Assembly: GCA_964567665.1 (NCBI GenBank)
Contig: CAZMNN010000012.1
Coordinates: forward strand, 1-57,995
DNA from: UBA1731 sp964567665
GTDB taxonomy: Bacteria > Verrucomicrobiota > Kiritimatiellia > RFP12 > UBA1067
Reading direction: 5' to 3'
DNA: 57,995 bases
Shown piece after piece: positions 32,908 through 41,209 of the stretch. Each line of letters opens with the position of its first letter. Within the stretch, counting starts at the first letter, position 1. Made by a program: the position numbers and the translations under genes. The notes below the pieces were generated by a model that did no database searches, was not told the DNA's origin, and worked only from the letters and a program-made list of their open reading frames with translations.

Positions 32908-33031
32908 AGCGGCGATTTATAAATATCAAAGAGTTGTTTTGCGGAATTTCGAAGTGAATATCATCAATCATACGCAACAGTCGAGGTCGTCTACAGTTTG
33001 GTTTTTCTGTGTGATGATGCCTTGATATGAC

Positions 33032-36000
33032 ATGATACAGGAACTTTTGACATACTTGTTCGTGACCTTTACCGGCGTCTGCGTTCTTGCGTGGATTGTC
33101 GCACTGATGCACGAGAGCGGCTTTTGCCCCATGCAAGACTTAATCATGTTTTTCAAGCGGCAGTCAAAGGTGGGTCGAATCCTGTTCGGCACATTCTTTG
33201 CCGCTTTATGGCTCTTTGCTGGCACAAAGCCCGATGGAAGAGACGGTTCGTCAGATGTTGGAACCGCCATCTGTTTTGACAGCGAAGACATGGATGACAC
33301 AAAAACTGTGTATGATTTTGCCGATGTACGAACGACAGCGTATGGTGATCGACGGGAATTACAGGGTGAAATTCGGACACTAAATGGATGTGCCGGTGTT
33401 TCTGCTGTTGTCATGGATGAGTGGTCTGACTTTGTGCCAATCACTTCTACGAACACTGCGCGAATGTTGCAAGGTGATGATTTTCGTCGTGGGTTTGTGT
33501 TGACCCGTACAGGAATGGGCGAAAGGCATGATTTCTCCGCGCCACCCAATGCGGTCGTGTGTGATGACTGGCGGGCTTTCGGCGCATCAGAGGACTGGAT
33601 GTACCTCGCGTTTGATGATTGGTCATTTCAATTTGGGACTGATTCGGTGAATCGGTTTCGTGTATTTTCCTTTGGCAAGATTGAGTTGTGTGCCACCAAC
33701 AGAGTTGGCGTATTGGATCAAAACAGGTGGCTTGCACCGTTCAGAGCAGAACTCGGCATTGTGCCACAGGCCAATTGGCCGTTTGCTGTCGGCAATGAGA
33801 ATGCAACGGCGGAAGACTTTCTGCCAAGCCAATTCTGGCATTTTGTCACACCCTCGAACACACTCCAATTTACATGGCAGAATGTATTTCTTGGACGGCT
33901 AACAAACGCACCAATCAATGTTCAGATGGAACTTTGGCCGTCGGGAAAGTTCATATACCGCTACGATCTTTCACGGCTGAATTGTGAAATAGTGTCCAAC
34001 GTCATCGTTGGTGCGTCGCTCAGCTATCAATCATGGATAACCAACTCACTTCCTACGAACACTACGTCGCTGGTGTTCCATATGCTTACAGAGGAAGATT
34101 CGATTGTCGCTGACAAAGACGGAGATGGTCTTGCCACAATTGATGAGATATATGTTTATGGCACCAATCCAGATGCGGACGACACAGACATGGATGGGAT
34201 TGCCGATGGCGATGAGTTGTTTGTGTACGGTACGGATCCACTTGATGTACACACCATCTCTATGCTCTGCCCTGATGGTATGGCTATTGTTCTTAATCAG
34301 GAAGATCCCTGGAGTTGTCCGGAAGGCTCGACTAACACGATCTGGGAACACATATTTTATACCGGAACGACCAATGGGGCATTTGCCTATCCGGAATCGA
34401 CCATGGAATGCGCAGTGATTGAAGTCAATGTTTCTGGCTATGGGACTGGCGAACTCATGGTCGGTGATGTGATGGTGCCGCTTCTTGCTCCACAGGCGTC
34501 GCATAGGACTGCCGAAATGGCGAGTTCACGTATGTCTCCGTCCCTTCCGTCGTCAATTTTGCGCGTTTCTGTGCGGAAAGGTGTCACACACCCGGTGCAT
34601 CTCAATGTAAGCGAAGGCCTGTCTGTTTCCATTTCGTCGGATGACTTTGCATTCGGCAGGTTGCCATCGGTCTCTGCAGGACGCTTTTGGGGGAGGATCA
34701 ACTTCCCAAACACAGTGGCCTCTGAACCATGCATACATGATTTATATGCATGTCGAAAACGGGTGTCGCTTCCTGTTGGCGAGGATGCGGGGCAACTTTC
34801 CTGCACATGGAGTGGAGACACAGATGTGGAGATCATATCCGAACCGCCATGTGCAGCGACGCTCACTGGGATGTTCTCTCCAAAATATACGTCTGGCATC
34901 ACATATACACTGAGTCATCCTGAATATCTTTTTGGAAAGAGGGACTACAGGCAGATTGTGTGCTTCTGCCCGAAACTTAGCGAAGATGAAGAGGAACCTG
35001 AGCCGTTCTTCACAATTTCTTTCAATGGTGACGGTTGTGGGTGCGGATGCGAGGTTTCATGTGATGGAGGGTGTGGATGCCAATATCAATGCCATAGAAG
35101 AGACGTGTCAGAATCCACCGGATGTTCGGAGCATAGCGTGCCGTTTGTGGATTGTGCACATCTTCATGCAACTGACATCTCCGCTGCATCCACCTTGCCG
35201 CGCATGGCAGGAATCCTTCCGTTGCGTAATCCTACGCACTATGCCGCCATGTTGCTCGATGTGCCGTCCGGGCTACGTTCAAAGTGTTGCCCTTGTCCAG
35301 AGCACGCGGAGAATTTGGTCGAGACAGCATATGCGTCGCCGCGGCTCTCTGTCCTGTCGGCATCAGGCGATGAATTCTTACGATCGACGGAGACTTGCGC
35401 AGTCGGCATTGGTGGCGTTTCACCAAGTGAACAGTTTGGAGATGCGCATCTTATCTTCGCAACGAATGGTGCGACAAGTCTTCATCTTCAATACACGGTA
35501 GTTGGAGTAGGTATCTCGCATGACGAGTTTGATCTCGCCGGGCTGAACGCGCTTGCGCCAGATTTCGGTATGCCGATTGCTGTTGGCACGAACGATTCGC
35601 CTATGATCCTCGATCTCGATCTTGATGTTCGGATCCTTGATGGTCGAGTGCGCATTTCGCTTGATGACGCAACTGCGCACTTTCGTATCATGTACGAAGA
35701 TGGTTGTACAGGTAGATGGCGGATGCTTGTTGATAGCGTATCACGTCCGGCGGTTGACATGCCGGTGGAAGAGTGGAGACGGATGTTCGGGCGTTCGTCC
35801 GGCGATTCGTTCTCCGCATCAGTCGCGGTTGTTGCGTATTCTGCCGGACGGTGTGACATTACGTTTCGTTATTGGGCGGTGTCAGATGGTGCGTACGTTG
35901 ATGATGTTGCCGTCCAGCGCGTAACGGCCGTTAATGTGCCGCTGCTTCCCGATATGGATGGGGATGGGAGGATAGGTGCGCAAGATGCCGATGCCGTCGC

Positions 36001-37645
36001 GTCAGGGAGGTTGTTTAGGTACTGGACTAATGAAGACATCGACAAGGGGGACTTTATAGGGCAGGTGTCTGAAATATCTCCTAATTCTGCAGATTTTAAG
36101 GTGAACGGACGTCTCGACCTTGTGAATCTTTTTCCAGTCAGTCTCGATCTCAAGTCCTTCGTAAATGCATGGGGTGCGGCGGCGAAATTCTTTCTGATTG
36201 CGCCAAGTGGATGTCTTAAATTCTGTGCCGCTGACATCGCCCCCAGTTCGGTTGGCATGATACAGACGGCTGACGTTCGCTCGCATGACGGAATTCCACT
36301 TCATTCTGCAAATCTCATAGAAGTGTCTGAGACGGGTGTTAGGCTCGATCCCGCTGACCATCTTCGGGCGGGGAACGCTCCGGGTGTACTTGCATTCGAG
36401 GCGGCACGTCCAGTGCTGGATGCAGATCGCGTGGAATTGCGTGTAGACATCCATGATAAAACGGTGTTTACGTATGTTATGCCCGTCCGGATCGCATCGG
36501 TGAGTGAGATGTATAGATGGATGAACTTGCGCGGCATATGTAATGGAGGAAGGGAGCTTTCAAGATTGGCAACCCCATCTAATCTTCCGGACGAGGAGAC
36601 TGACTGGAAACACTTCGTGTTTGTGCACGGGTATGGTGTCAGTGTATCAGGTGCGAGGAGATGGGCCGATTCAATTTTCAAACGGCTTTGGCTTTCGGGC
36701 GCAAGATCTATGTTCACAGCGGTAGATTGGCGTGGCGATGAATCGAGGATATGGGATGGGATACCTGCGTCTGGTGGAAAGGCTCTCGACTACTATGTCA
36801 ATGTGTGCAATGCATTTGCATCTGCGCGGACTCTTTCAGAAGGATGTGCGGCTTTGCCCGGAGTGAAAGTTTTGCTTGCACATTCGCTCGGGAATGTACT
36901 CGTTTCGTCGGCAATCAAGGATCATAATCTGGACAGCTACTCTAAATACTACATGCTCAACGCCGCAGTGCCGATGGAGGCGTATGATCCTGATATTAGG
37001 GCTGAGGAAATGATAGAACATGGGTGGCGGGACGTGGCGCCATCAAAGTGGGCGGCGAACTGGAGTGCATTGTTCCGAACTGAGGATGTTCGTTCCACAC
37101 TTTCATGGCGTGGGCGTTTCACTGGAATACGAAACATCGTAAATTGCTACTCGTCAACTGAGGATATCCTCGCTAACGCGACAATGAATGGCTGGGGCGG
37201 TGCGTGGGGAGCGCAAGAACTCTTCAAAGGCACGGCGGCGCTGCATCTTGTTCCCGGTAATTGTGAAGGAGGTTGGGGATACAATTGGAAGCACTGTGGA
37301 ATCTTAGGAATGCTCACAGATTTTGCAAAGACGAATATGTTCACAGCGTCGGAATTGATTGCAGAACCTTTGTTCAGAAAATTTGACTGCGACGCACTGC
37401 ACAGCACGAATGTTGCTGTGATAACGCGGTCAGAGCTTGATAAAGTCATAAGTGATGGCATACCTGCAACCAGTTTCGCTGCTGGAGCGAACGCGATAGG
37501 AACGAACATATTCGAGGATTTCAATTATCAAGGACTATCGTATCCAAACGGTTGGCCGCGAAAAGACGGCGATTGGTTGCATTCAGATGTCCATGACATC
37601 GCCTATTTTTACATACATGACTTTTTTGAGAAGTTGGCAAAGTAA
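33032..37645 (+). CDS. giant membrane-anchored exoprotein: TSP3 repeats, Cys-rich region, C-terminal alpha/beta hydrolase
   Basis: 1537 residues. Two N-terminal hydrophobic segments (about 5-26 and 48-64) flank FFKRQSKVGR and are followed by AGTKPDG. Residues 361-405 form thrombospondin type-3/EF-like calcium repeats (DKDGDGLATIDE; DDTDMDGIADGDE). A Cys-rich patch lies near 666-690 (GDGCGCGCEVSCDGG), and another CCPCPEH near 753. From about 1185 a hydrolase domain has HFVFVHGYGV (oxyanion side, 1194-1203), the elbow AHSLGN with Ser1285 and a C-terminal HSDVHD with candidate His1517/1521. I recall similar VFVHGY...AHSLGN ends on large uncharacterised proteins of Kiritimatiellae and Lentisphaerae. 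Substrate unknown; lipase, esterase or effector-like roles are possible. GC is visibly lower than in neighbours, a sign of transfer or special constraint. ATG 33032 has no obvious ribosome site. Confidence 0.75.
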   Translation: MIQELLTYLFVTFTGVCVLAWIVALMHESGFCPMQDLIMFFKRQSKVGRILFGTFFAALWLFAGTKPDGRDGSSDVGTAICFDSEDMDDTKTVYDFADVRTTAYGDRRELQGEIRTLNGCAGVSAVVMDEWSDFVPITSTNTARMLQGDDFRRGFVLTRTGMGERHDFSAPPNAVVCDDWRAFGASEDWMYLAFDDWSFQFGTDSVNRFRVFSFGKIELCATNRVGVLDQNRWLAPFRAELGIVPQANWPFAVGNENATAEDFLPSQFWHFVTPSNTLQFTWQNVFLGRLTNAPINVQMELWPSGKFIYRYDLSRLNCEIVSNVIVGASLSYQSWITNSLPTNTTSLVFHMLTEEDSIVADKDGDGLATIDEIYVYGTNPDADDTDMDGIADGDELFVYGTDPLDVHTISMLCPDGMAIVLNQEDPWSCPEGSTNTIWEHIFYTGTTNGAFAYPESTMECAVIEVNVSGYGTGELMVGDVMVPLLAPQASHRTAEMASSRMSPSLPSSILRVSVRKGVTHPVHLNVSEGLSVSISSDDFAFGRLPSVSAGRFWGRINFPNTVASEPCIHDLYACRKRVSLPVGEDAGQLSCTWSGDTDVEIISEPPCAATLTGMFSPKYTSGITYTLSHPEYLFGKRDYRQIVCFCPKLSEDEEEPEPFFTISFNGDGCGCGCEVSCDGGCGCQYQCHRRDVSESTGCSEHSVPFVDCAHLHATDISAASTLPRMAGILPLRNPTHYAAMLLDVPSGLRSKCCPCPEHAENLVETAYASPRLSVLSASGDEFLRSTETCAVGIGGVSPSEQFGDAHLIFATNGATSLHLQYTVVGVGISHDEFDLAGLNALAPDFGMPIAVGTNDSPMILDLDLDVRILDGRVRISLDDATAHFRIMYEDGCTGRWRMLVDSVSRPAVDMPVEEWRRMFGRSSGDSFSASVAVVAYSAGRCDITFRYWAVSDGAYVDDVAVQRVTAVNVPLLPDMDGDGRIGAQDADAVASGRLFRYWTNEDIDKGDFIGQVSEISPNSADFKVNGRLDLVNLFPVSLDLKSFVNAWGAAAKFFLIAPSGCLKFCAADIAPSSVGMIQTADVRSHDGIPLHSANLIEVSETGVRLDPADHLRAGNAPGVLAFEAARPVLDADRVELRVDIHDKTVFTYVMPVRIASVSEMYRWMNLRGICNGGRELSRLATPSNLPDEETDWKHFVFVHGYGVSVSGARRWADSIFKRLWLSGARSMFTAVDWRGDESRIWDGIPASGGKALDYYVNVCNAFASARTLSEGCAALPGVKVLLAHSLGNVLVSSAIKDHNLDSYSKYYMLNAAVPMEAYDPDIRAEEMIEHGWRDVAPSKWAANWSALFRTEDVRSTLSWRGRFTGIRNIVNCYSSTEDILANATMNGWGGAWGAQELFKGTAALHLVPGNCEGGWGYNWKHCGILGMLTDFAKTNMFTASELIAEPLFRKFDCDALHSTNVAVITRSELDKVISDGIPATSFAAGANAIGTNIFEDFNYQGLSYPNGWPRKDGDWLHSDVHDIAYFYIHDFFEKLAK

Positions 37646-37654
37646 AGGATAACA

Positions 37655-38713
37655 ATGAAAAGGCGTTCTGTTTTTGTTTCGGCGGTTTTGGTTGTGGGCG
37701 TTGCATATTCGCCCATCGTCATCTGTGATGAAATCGCATTCCGCGTTTCGGTGGTTGATGAACGCACTTCCGCTCCATGTCCGAATGTTTCTGTCACTGC
37801 CGTCTTTACGGACATACCCAAGGCCATGGATGGAAGAAGCGTAAACAGAGAGGTGAGTTGTCTGACAGATTCATCGGGACAATGCAGATTTGAAGGGAGT
37901 TCAAACAACGCACGGGCATGCTATGCAGTTTCCAGCCCTTCCGGATTCTATGCGACGCCTCTGGTAAGGTACGTCGCGACGAATCGCGTTGGATGTCTTT
38001 CTTCGTACAGATGTGAACCATATGACTGCGTTTACACTACGGTTCTTCAACGGATAGAGAGGCCGATCCCTCTATATGTACGCAAAGTTGTGCTGCGCAA
38101 TCGCGAGGATGGCATCGGGGGATTCAATGGGACAAATGCTGTGTTGAGGTATGATATGATGGCTGGGGACTGGTTGCCTCCAGAAGGAGATGGCGTACAT
38201 GCGGACATGGTTATCCGCACGGAATATCGCGTTAACGGCATCCAGTCGGATGGCATCAGTACGCTGCATCTGTACGATTTCGTGAATGTGGTCGAGTTCC
38301 CAGGTGCTGGGAACGGTTTTAGGGAAGAATCCACCACTGGTAAGAACATGGGTTTGATGGTACGTACAGCACCGGAAACGGGTTACCGAACACGGCAAAT
38401 GCTCATGTTCGGCCGGAGAAGAAAAGAAACTAAGACGGCGGGTTTATGGCCAGACAACTATTCTGAAAGCCGCTCGGACAGATGCTACAGCTATCGCATA
38501 CGTTCAAAGTACGACAAAAACGGCAATCTGGTCGAGGCCTGCTACGGGAAGATATATGGAGACTTCAATTTTGAGGGAAGCGCAAAGTCAGGTTTATGCG
38601 GTGTTGAATTCCTCTATTATCTCAACCTTACGCCGAACGACCGCAACCTTGAATGGGACATGAAGACAAACCTCTGCCAAGATCCTGGTTCCACAGGCGT
38701 GAAGCGGCCATAG
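37655..38713 (+). CDS. secreted protein paired with the giant exoprotein, function unknown
   Basis: 352 residues, starting nine bases after the exoprotein stop behind AAAGGA, so the two are one transcript. The signal peptide is MKRRSVFVSAVLVVGVAYSPIVICDE. The first mature part, EIAFRVSVVDERTSAPCPNVSVTAVF...GQCRFEG, looks like a carboxypeptidase-regulatory/Ig-like beta-sandwich. The remainder is unassigned, with many Tyr and Arg residues (YRTRQMLMFGRRRKETK) and a conserved-looking end SGLCGVEFLYYLNLTPNDRNLEWD. It shares the low GC of the upstream gene. A partner, chaperone or inhibitor of the hydrolase is a guess from position only. Confidence 0.65.
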   Translation: MKRRSVFVSAVLVVGVAYSPIVICDEIAFRVSVVDERTSAPCPNVSVTAVFTDIPKAMDGRSVNREVSCLTDSSGQCRFEGSSNNARACYAVSSPSGFYATPLVRYVATNRVGCLSSYRCEPYDCVYTTVLQRIERPIPLYVRKVVLRNREDGIGGFNGTNAVLRYDMMAGDWLPPEGDGVHADMVIRTEYRVNGIQSDGISTLHLYDFVNVVEFPGAGNGFREESTTGKNMGLMVRTAPETGYRTRQMLMFGRRRKETKTAGLWPDNYSESRSDRCYSYRIRSKYDKNGNLVEACYGKIYGDFNFEGSAKSGLCGVEFLYYLNLTPNDRNLEWDMKTNLCQDPGSTGVKRP

Positions 38714-38796
38714 ACAAAACGCAATTTGTGCGAGGACGCTCTTTATCACTAACCGTCTGTCACGTTGCGAATATAAGCACATAGAATTTACCGCCG

Positions 38797-38825
38797 TTGA
38801 TTGGAGTGCGCGGTTTTGGTACAAT
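38797..38825 (+). promoter_or_regulatory. promoter of the discoidin-polyprenyl synthase-thiolase-debranching operon
   Basis: TTGATT (38797-38802), a 17-base spacer, TACAAT (38820-38825) preceded by TGG. Both -35 and extended -10 are good. Start near 38832, leader of about 20 bases with AAGGGAAG. Confidence 0.75.
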
Positions 38826-38854
38826 CCGCCCATATCAAGAAAGGGAAGATGTTG

Positions 38855-39508
38855 ATGAAAAGACTTGTTGCATTTGCGTTGGTGTCTGCCACGGCGTGTC
38901 TGTTTGCCGGCGAGAAGGTCGCCATCAAGTTCGAGTTGCCGCCGCCCCATTCCAGCGGTACGCCGAAGGAGATAAAGAGCGACAACCTTGAGCCGGATCC
39001 CGGCCCAGGAAAACTCCGTGCGCCGATCATGGTTCCGGTCGGCTTCGACAAGAAGCTCACCACAGAGGATACGAAGGTCACTACATCCGAGGAGTCCGTA
39101 ACCGGCGACAACGAATACGTGGTGGACGGCGACAAGACCCCTGACGCGACCTGCATGCTTCAGCTTCCCGGCGGCGTCCAGTGGGTGCAGCTTGACCTTG
39201 GCGCGGAGAAGACGGTGTCCGCCGTGTGCGTTTGGCACGACCAGGGCGACGACCGTGCGTACAAGGATGTGATTGTGCAGCTTTCCAACGACGAGAGCTT
39301 CTCGAAGGACGTTACGACGATCTTCAACAACGACCACGACAATTCGTCGAAGCTCGGCAAGGGGACGGACAAGGAGTACCGCGAGCGCAACGATGGCCGC
39401 CCGATCGACGGCAGGCTCACGAAGGCCCGCTATGTGAGGTGCTACTCCAACGGCTCCTCCTCCGAGCCAGTGAACAACTACATCGAGATCGAAGTCTTCG
39501 GAAAGTGA
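38855..39508 (+). CDS. secreted discoidin-like (F5/8 type C-like) domain protein
   Basis: 217 residues. ATG 38855 (MKRLVAFALVSATACLFAGE) begins the signal peptide; ATG 38849 is two codons earlier. The chain has a proline-rich start (FELPPPHSSGTPKE), then a beta-sandwich: VVDGDKTPDATCMLQLPGG, WVQLDLGAEKTVSAVCVWHD, KDVIVQLSNDESF, and RYVRCYSNGSSSEPVNNYIEIEVFG. The order follows F5/8 type C/discoidin domains, which bind sugars or lipids. No enzyme motif. The stop overlaps the GTG start of the polyprenyl synthase gene as GTGA. Confidence 0.78.
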   Translation: MKRLVAFALVSATACLFAGEKVAIKFELPPPHSSGTPKEIKSDNLEPDPGPGKLRAPIMVPVGFDKKLTTEDTKVTTSEESVTGDNEYVVDGDKTPDATCMLQLPGGVQWVQLDLGAEKTVSAVCVWHDQGDDRAYKDVIVQLSNDESFSKDVTTIFNNDHDNSSKLGKGTDKEYRERNDGRPIDGRLTKARYVRCYSNGSSSEPVNNYIEIEVFGK

Positions 39509-40167
39509 GTGTCGCCTCGATAGCGATGGAGTTCTGCGGACGCGGCGGCAAGAGATTGCGGCCGCGTCTCTGCAAGGCGGCGTTCGAACTTGCGTCGGGC
39601 GGACGCATCCAGTCCGCCGGAATCGACAGCCTGTGCGAGGCGGTGGAATGTTTCCACAAGGCGTCGCTCATACACGATGACATTCAGGACTGCAGCGAGG
39701 AGCGCTACGGAAGGCCGACGGTATGGAAGGAGCATGGCGTCGCGCTCGCGATAGCGGCTGGCGACTGGCTTGTTGCGCATGGCTATGGGCTGATCGCTGA
39801 ATCCGGCTTTGGCAATGCGGCGGCAATGATAGGCGAAACAGTCCGTTCGCACATTGCGCTCTGCGAGGGGCAGGGCGATGACCTGTGCGGAACGGCGGCG
39901 AGCCGTTCGCGGGAGGAGTACCTTTCGGTGTGCGAGCGCAAGACCGGTGAGCCGTTCGCGCTTGCGGCGGCGCTCGGTGCGCTTGCGGCCGGCGTCGACC
40001 CCGCGCCGTATCGCCGGTATGGGCTTGACTTCGGCATCCTGTTTCAGGTGCGCGACGACATGGCGGATGACGAGGCGCCAGATGGAGCGGAAGAGCTTGC
40101 GGACGGGCTTGTCCGGCGGCTTTCCGAATCGCCGGTTGCCGGGCGACTTGGTGCGTGGTATGCGTGA
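39505..40167 (+). CDS. short polyprenyl diphosphate synthase
   Basis: 220 residues from GTG 39505 (overlapping the previous stop); ATG 39526 is an alternative. It carries GGKRLRP (14-20), the first Asp-rich motif HDDIQD (57-62) with the following RYGRPTVW, and the second FQVRDDMADD near the C-terminus. It therefore should bind allylic and isopentenyl diphosphate. Normal family members are about 290-350 residues. Here roughly 40 N-terminal and several tens of C-terminal residues are missing, yet both metal-binding motifs stay. Product chain length is unknown. It could make the carrier lipid used by the glycosyltransferases, but that is inference. Sits in an unexpected operon between a secreted protein and a tRNA enzyme. 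Confidence 0.85.
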   Translation: MSVASIAMEFCGRGGKRLRPRLCKAAFELASGGRIQSAGIDSLCEAVECFHKASLIHDDIQDCSEERYGRPTVWKEHGVALAIAAGDWLVAHGYGLIAESGFGNAAAMIGETVRSHIALCEGQGDDLCGTAASRSREEYLSVCERKTGEPFALAAALGALAAGVDPAPYRRYGLDFGILFQVRDDMADDEAPDGAEELADGLVRRLSESPVAGRLGAWYA

Positions 40168-40227
40168 GCGGCGCAGTGGAGATGTTTTCTTGAATTGTTT
40201 TTTACGGACAAGGGAGGCGGTGCAAGG

Positions 40228-41187
40228 ATGGGCGCAAAAGGGTTGAGCCTGCTGAGCGGAGGGTTGGACAGCCAGCTCGCGGTGAAGGTGCTTCAGGATG
40301 CTGGAGCGGAGGTTGAGTGCGTGTGCTTCGAGACTCCGTTCTTCTCGTCGTCTGCGGCGCGGCGGGCGGCGGCGGCGCTTGGTGTGCCGCTGCACGTGGT
40401 TGATTTCACGGACGATGAGTGCCGTCTGATCGAGAATCCGCCGCACGGCTTCGGCGGCGCGATGAACCCGTGCATCGACTGCCATGCGACGATGATCCGC
40501 CGGGCGGGCGAGATGATGGCGTCGCTCGGCTACGAGTTTGTCGCTACGGGGGAGGTGCTGAACCAGCGTCCGATGAGCCAGAACAGGCAGTCGCTCGGCG
40601 TCGTCGCCAAGACGAGCGGATTGCAGGGACGGCTTTTGCGTCCGTTGAGCGCCCAGCTGCTTGATCCGACGATCCCGGAGCTTGAGGGCGGCGTTGACCG
40701 TTCAAAACTGCTTGCGCTTTCCGGCCGCCGCCGTGAGCCGCAGTTTGAGCTTGCCAAAAAGTATGGCGTCGTGGACTATCCGTCGCCTGCTGGCGGATGC
40801 AAGCTTACGGAGAAAGGTTTCGGACACCGGCTCAGGGATCTGCTGGAGCATGAAGGGCTTGGCGTGAGGAAGCTTGTGGACATTCTTGTGATAGCCAGAC
40901 GCTTCCGTTTCCCGGACGGCACAGGCGTGATTCTTGGACGTGATTCACGCGAGAACGCCATCCTGAAGAAGTGCGGCGACGTCGGAAGGGTTGTGTACAC
41001 CGTGAACTGCCCCGGCCCGACGGCGCTCGTGCCTGGCGAGCCGTCCGACGAAGCGCTTTCTCGCGTGGCCTCGCTTGTCGCGGCATGGTCGAAGCATGAC
41101 CAGCTGAACGACCCCGTAATGACGAATGTCGGTGAAGTACCACCCCCGTACGACCGCACACCGTTCCTCGCTTCGCAGATATTCTGA
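40228..41187 (+). CDS. PP-loop ATP pyrophosphatase, tRNA thiolation type (ThiI/MnmA-like)
   Basis: 319 residues from ATG 40228; the open frame begins at TTG 40195. The PP-loop SGGLDS is at 10-15, followed by a conserved MNPCIDCHATMIRRA (Cys82, Cys85), FVATGEVLNQRPMSQNR, GRLLRPLSAQLLDPTIPE and DYPSPAGGCKLTE (third Cys). This block order belongs to an uncharacterised group of tRNA 4-thiouridine synthase/MnmA-like enzymes. It probably adenylates a tRNA uridine and inserts sulfur, with the cysteines carrying sulfur or an Fe-S cluster. The C-terminal third (VRKLVDILVIARRFR to the end) is characteristic of that group. Exact target base unknown. Confidence 0.78.
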   Translation: MGAKGLSLLSGGLDSQLAVKVLQDAGAEVECVCFETPFFSSSAARRAAAALGVPLHVVDFTDDECRLIENPPHGFGGAMNPCIDCHATMIRRAGEMMASLGYEFVATGEVLNQRPMSQNRQSLGVVAKTSGLQGRLLRPLSAQLLDPTIPELEGGVDRSKLLALSGRRREPQFELAKKYGVVDYPSPAGGCKLTEKGFGHRLRDLLEHEGLGVRKLVDILVIARRFRFPDGTGVILGRDSRENAILKKCGDVGRVVYTVNCPGPTALVPGEPSDEALSRVASLVAAWSKHDQLNDPVMTNVGEVPPPYDRTPFLASQIF

Positions 41188-41209
41188 CACCCATGGGAGA
41201 CATCGCGAC

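Larger units (their letters stand above)
32691..33031. other. 341-base divergent intergenic region
   Basis: Between rpmE (minus) and the giant exoprotein gene (plus). It holds the rpmE promoter (32723-32751), a hairpin ACCGCCA/TGGCGGT (32736-32742 with 32753-32759) overlapping that promoter, a terminator-like hairpin (32776-32804) and a plus-strand extended -10 (32899-32907). From about 32960 the composition becomes AT-rich, matching the next gene. No coding frame is supported. Confidence 0.6.

Noticed and set aside
33032..38713. Toxin-immunity pair
   Set aside because: The second protein is secreted and shows no known immunity fold, and the hydrolase has no identified toxin family. The idea remains a guess from gene order and is not called as such.
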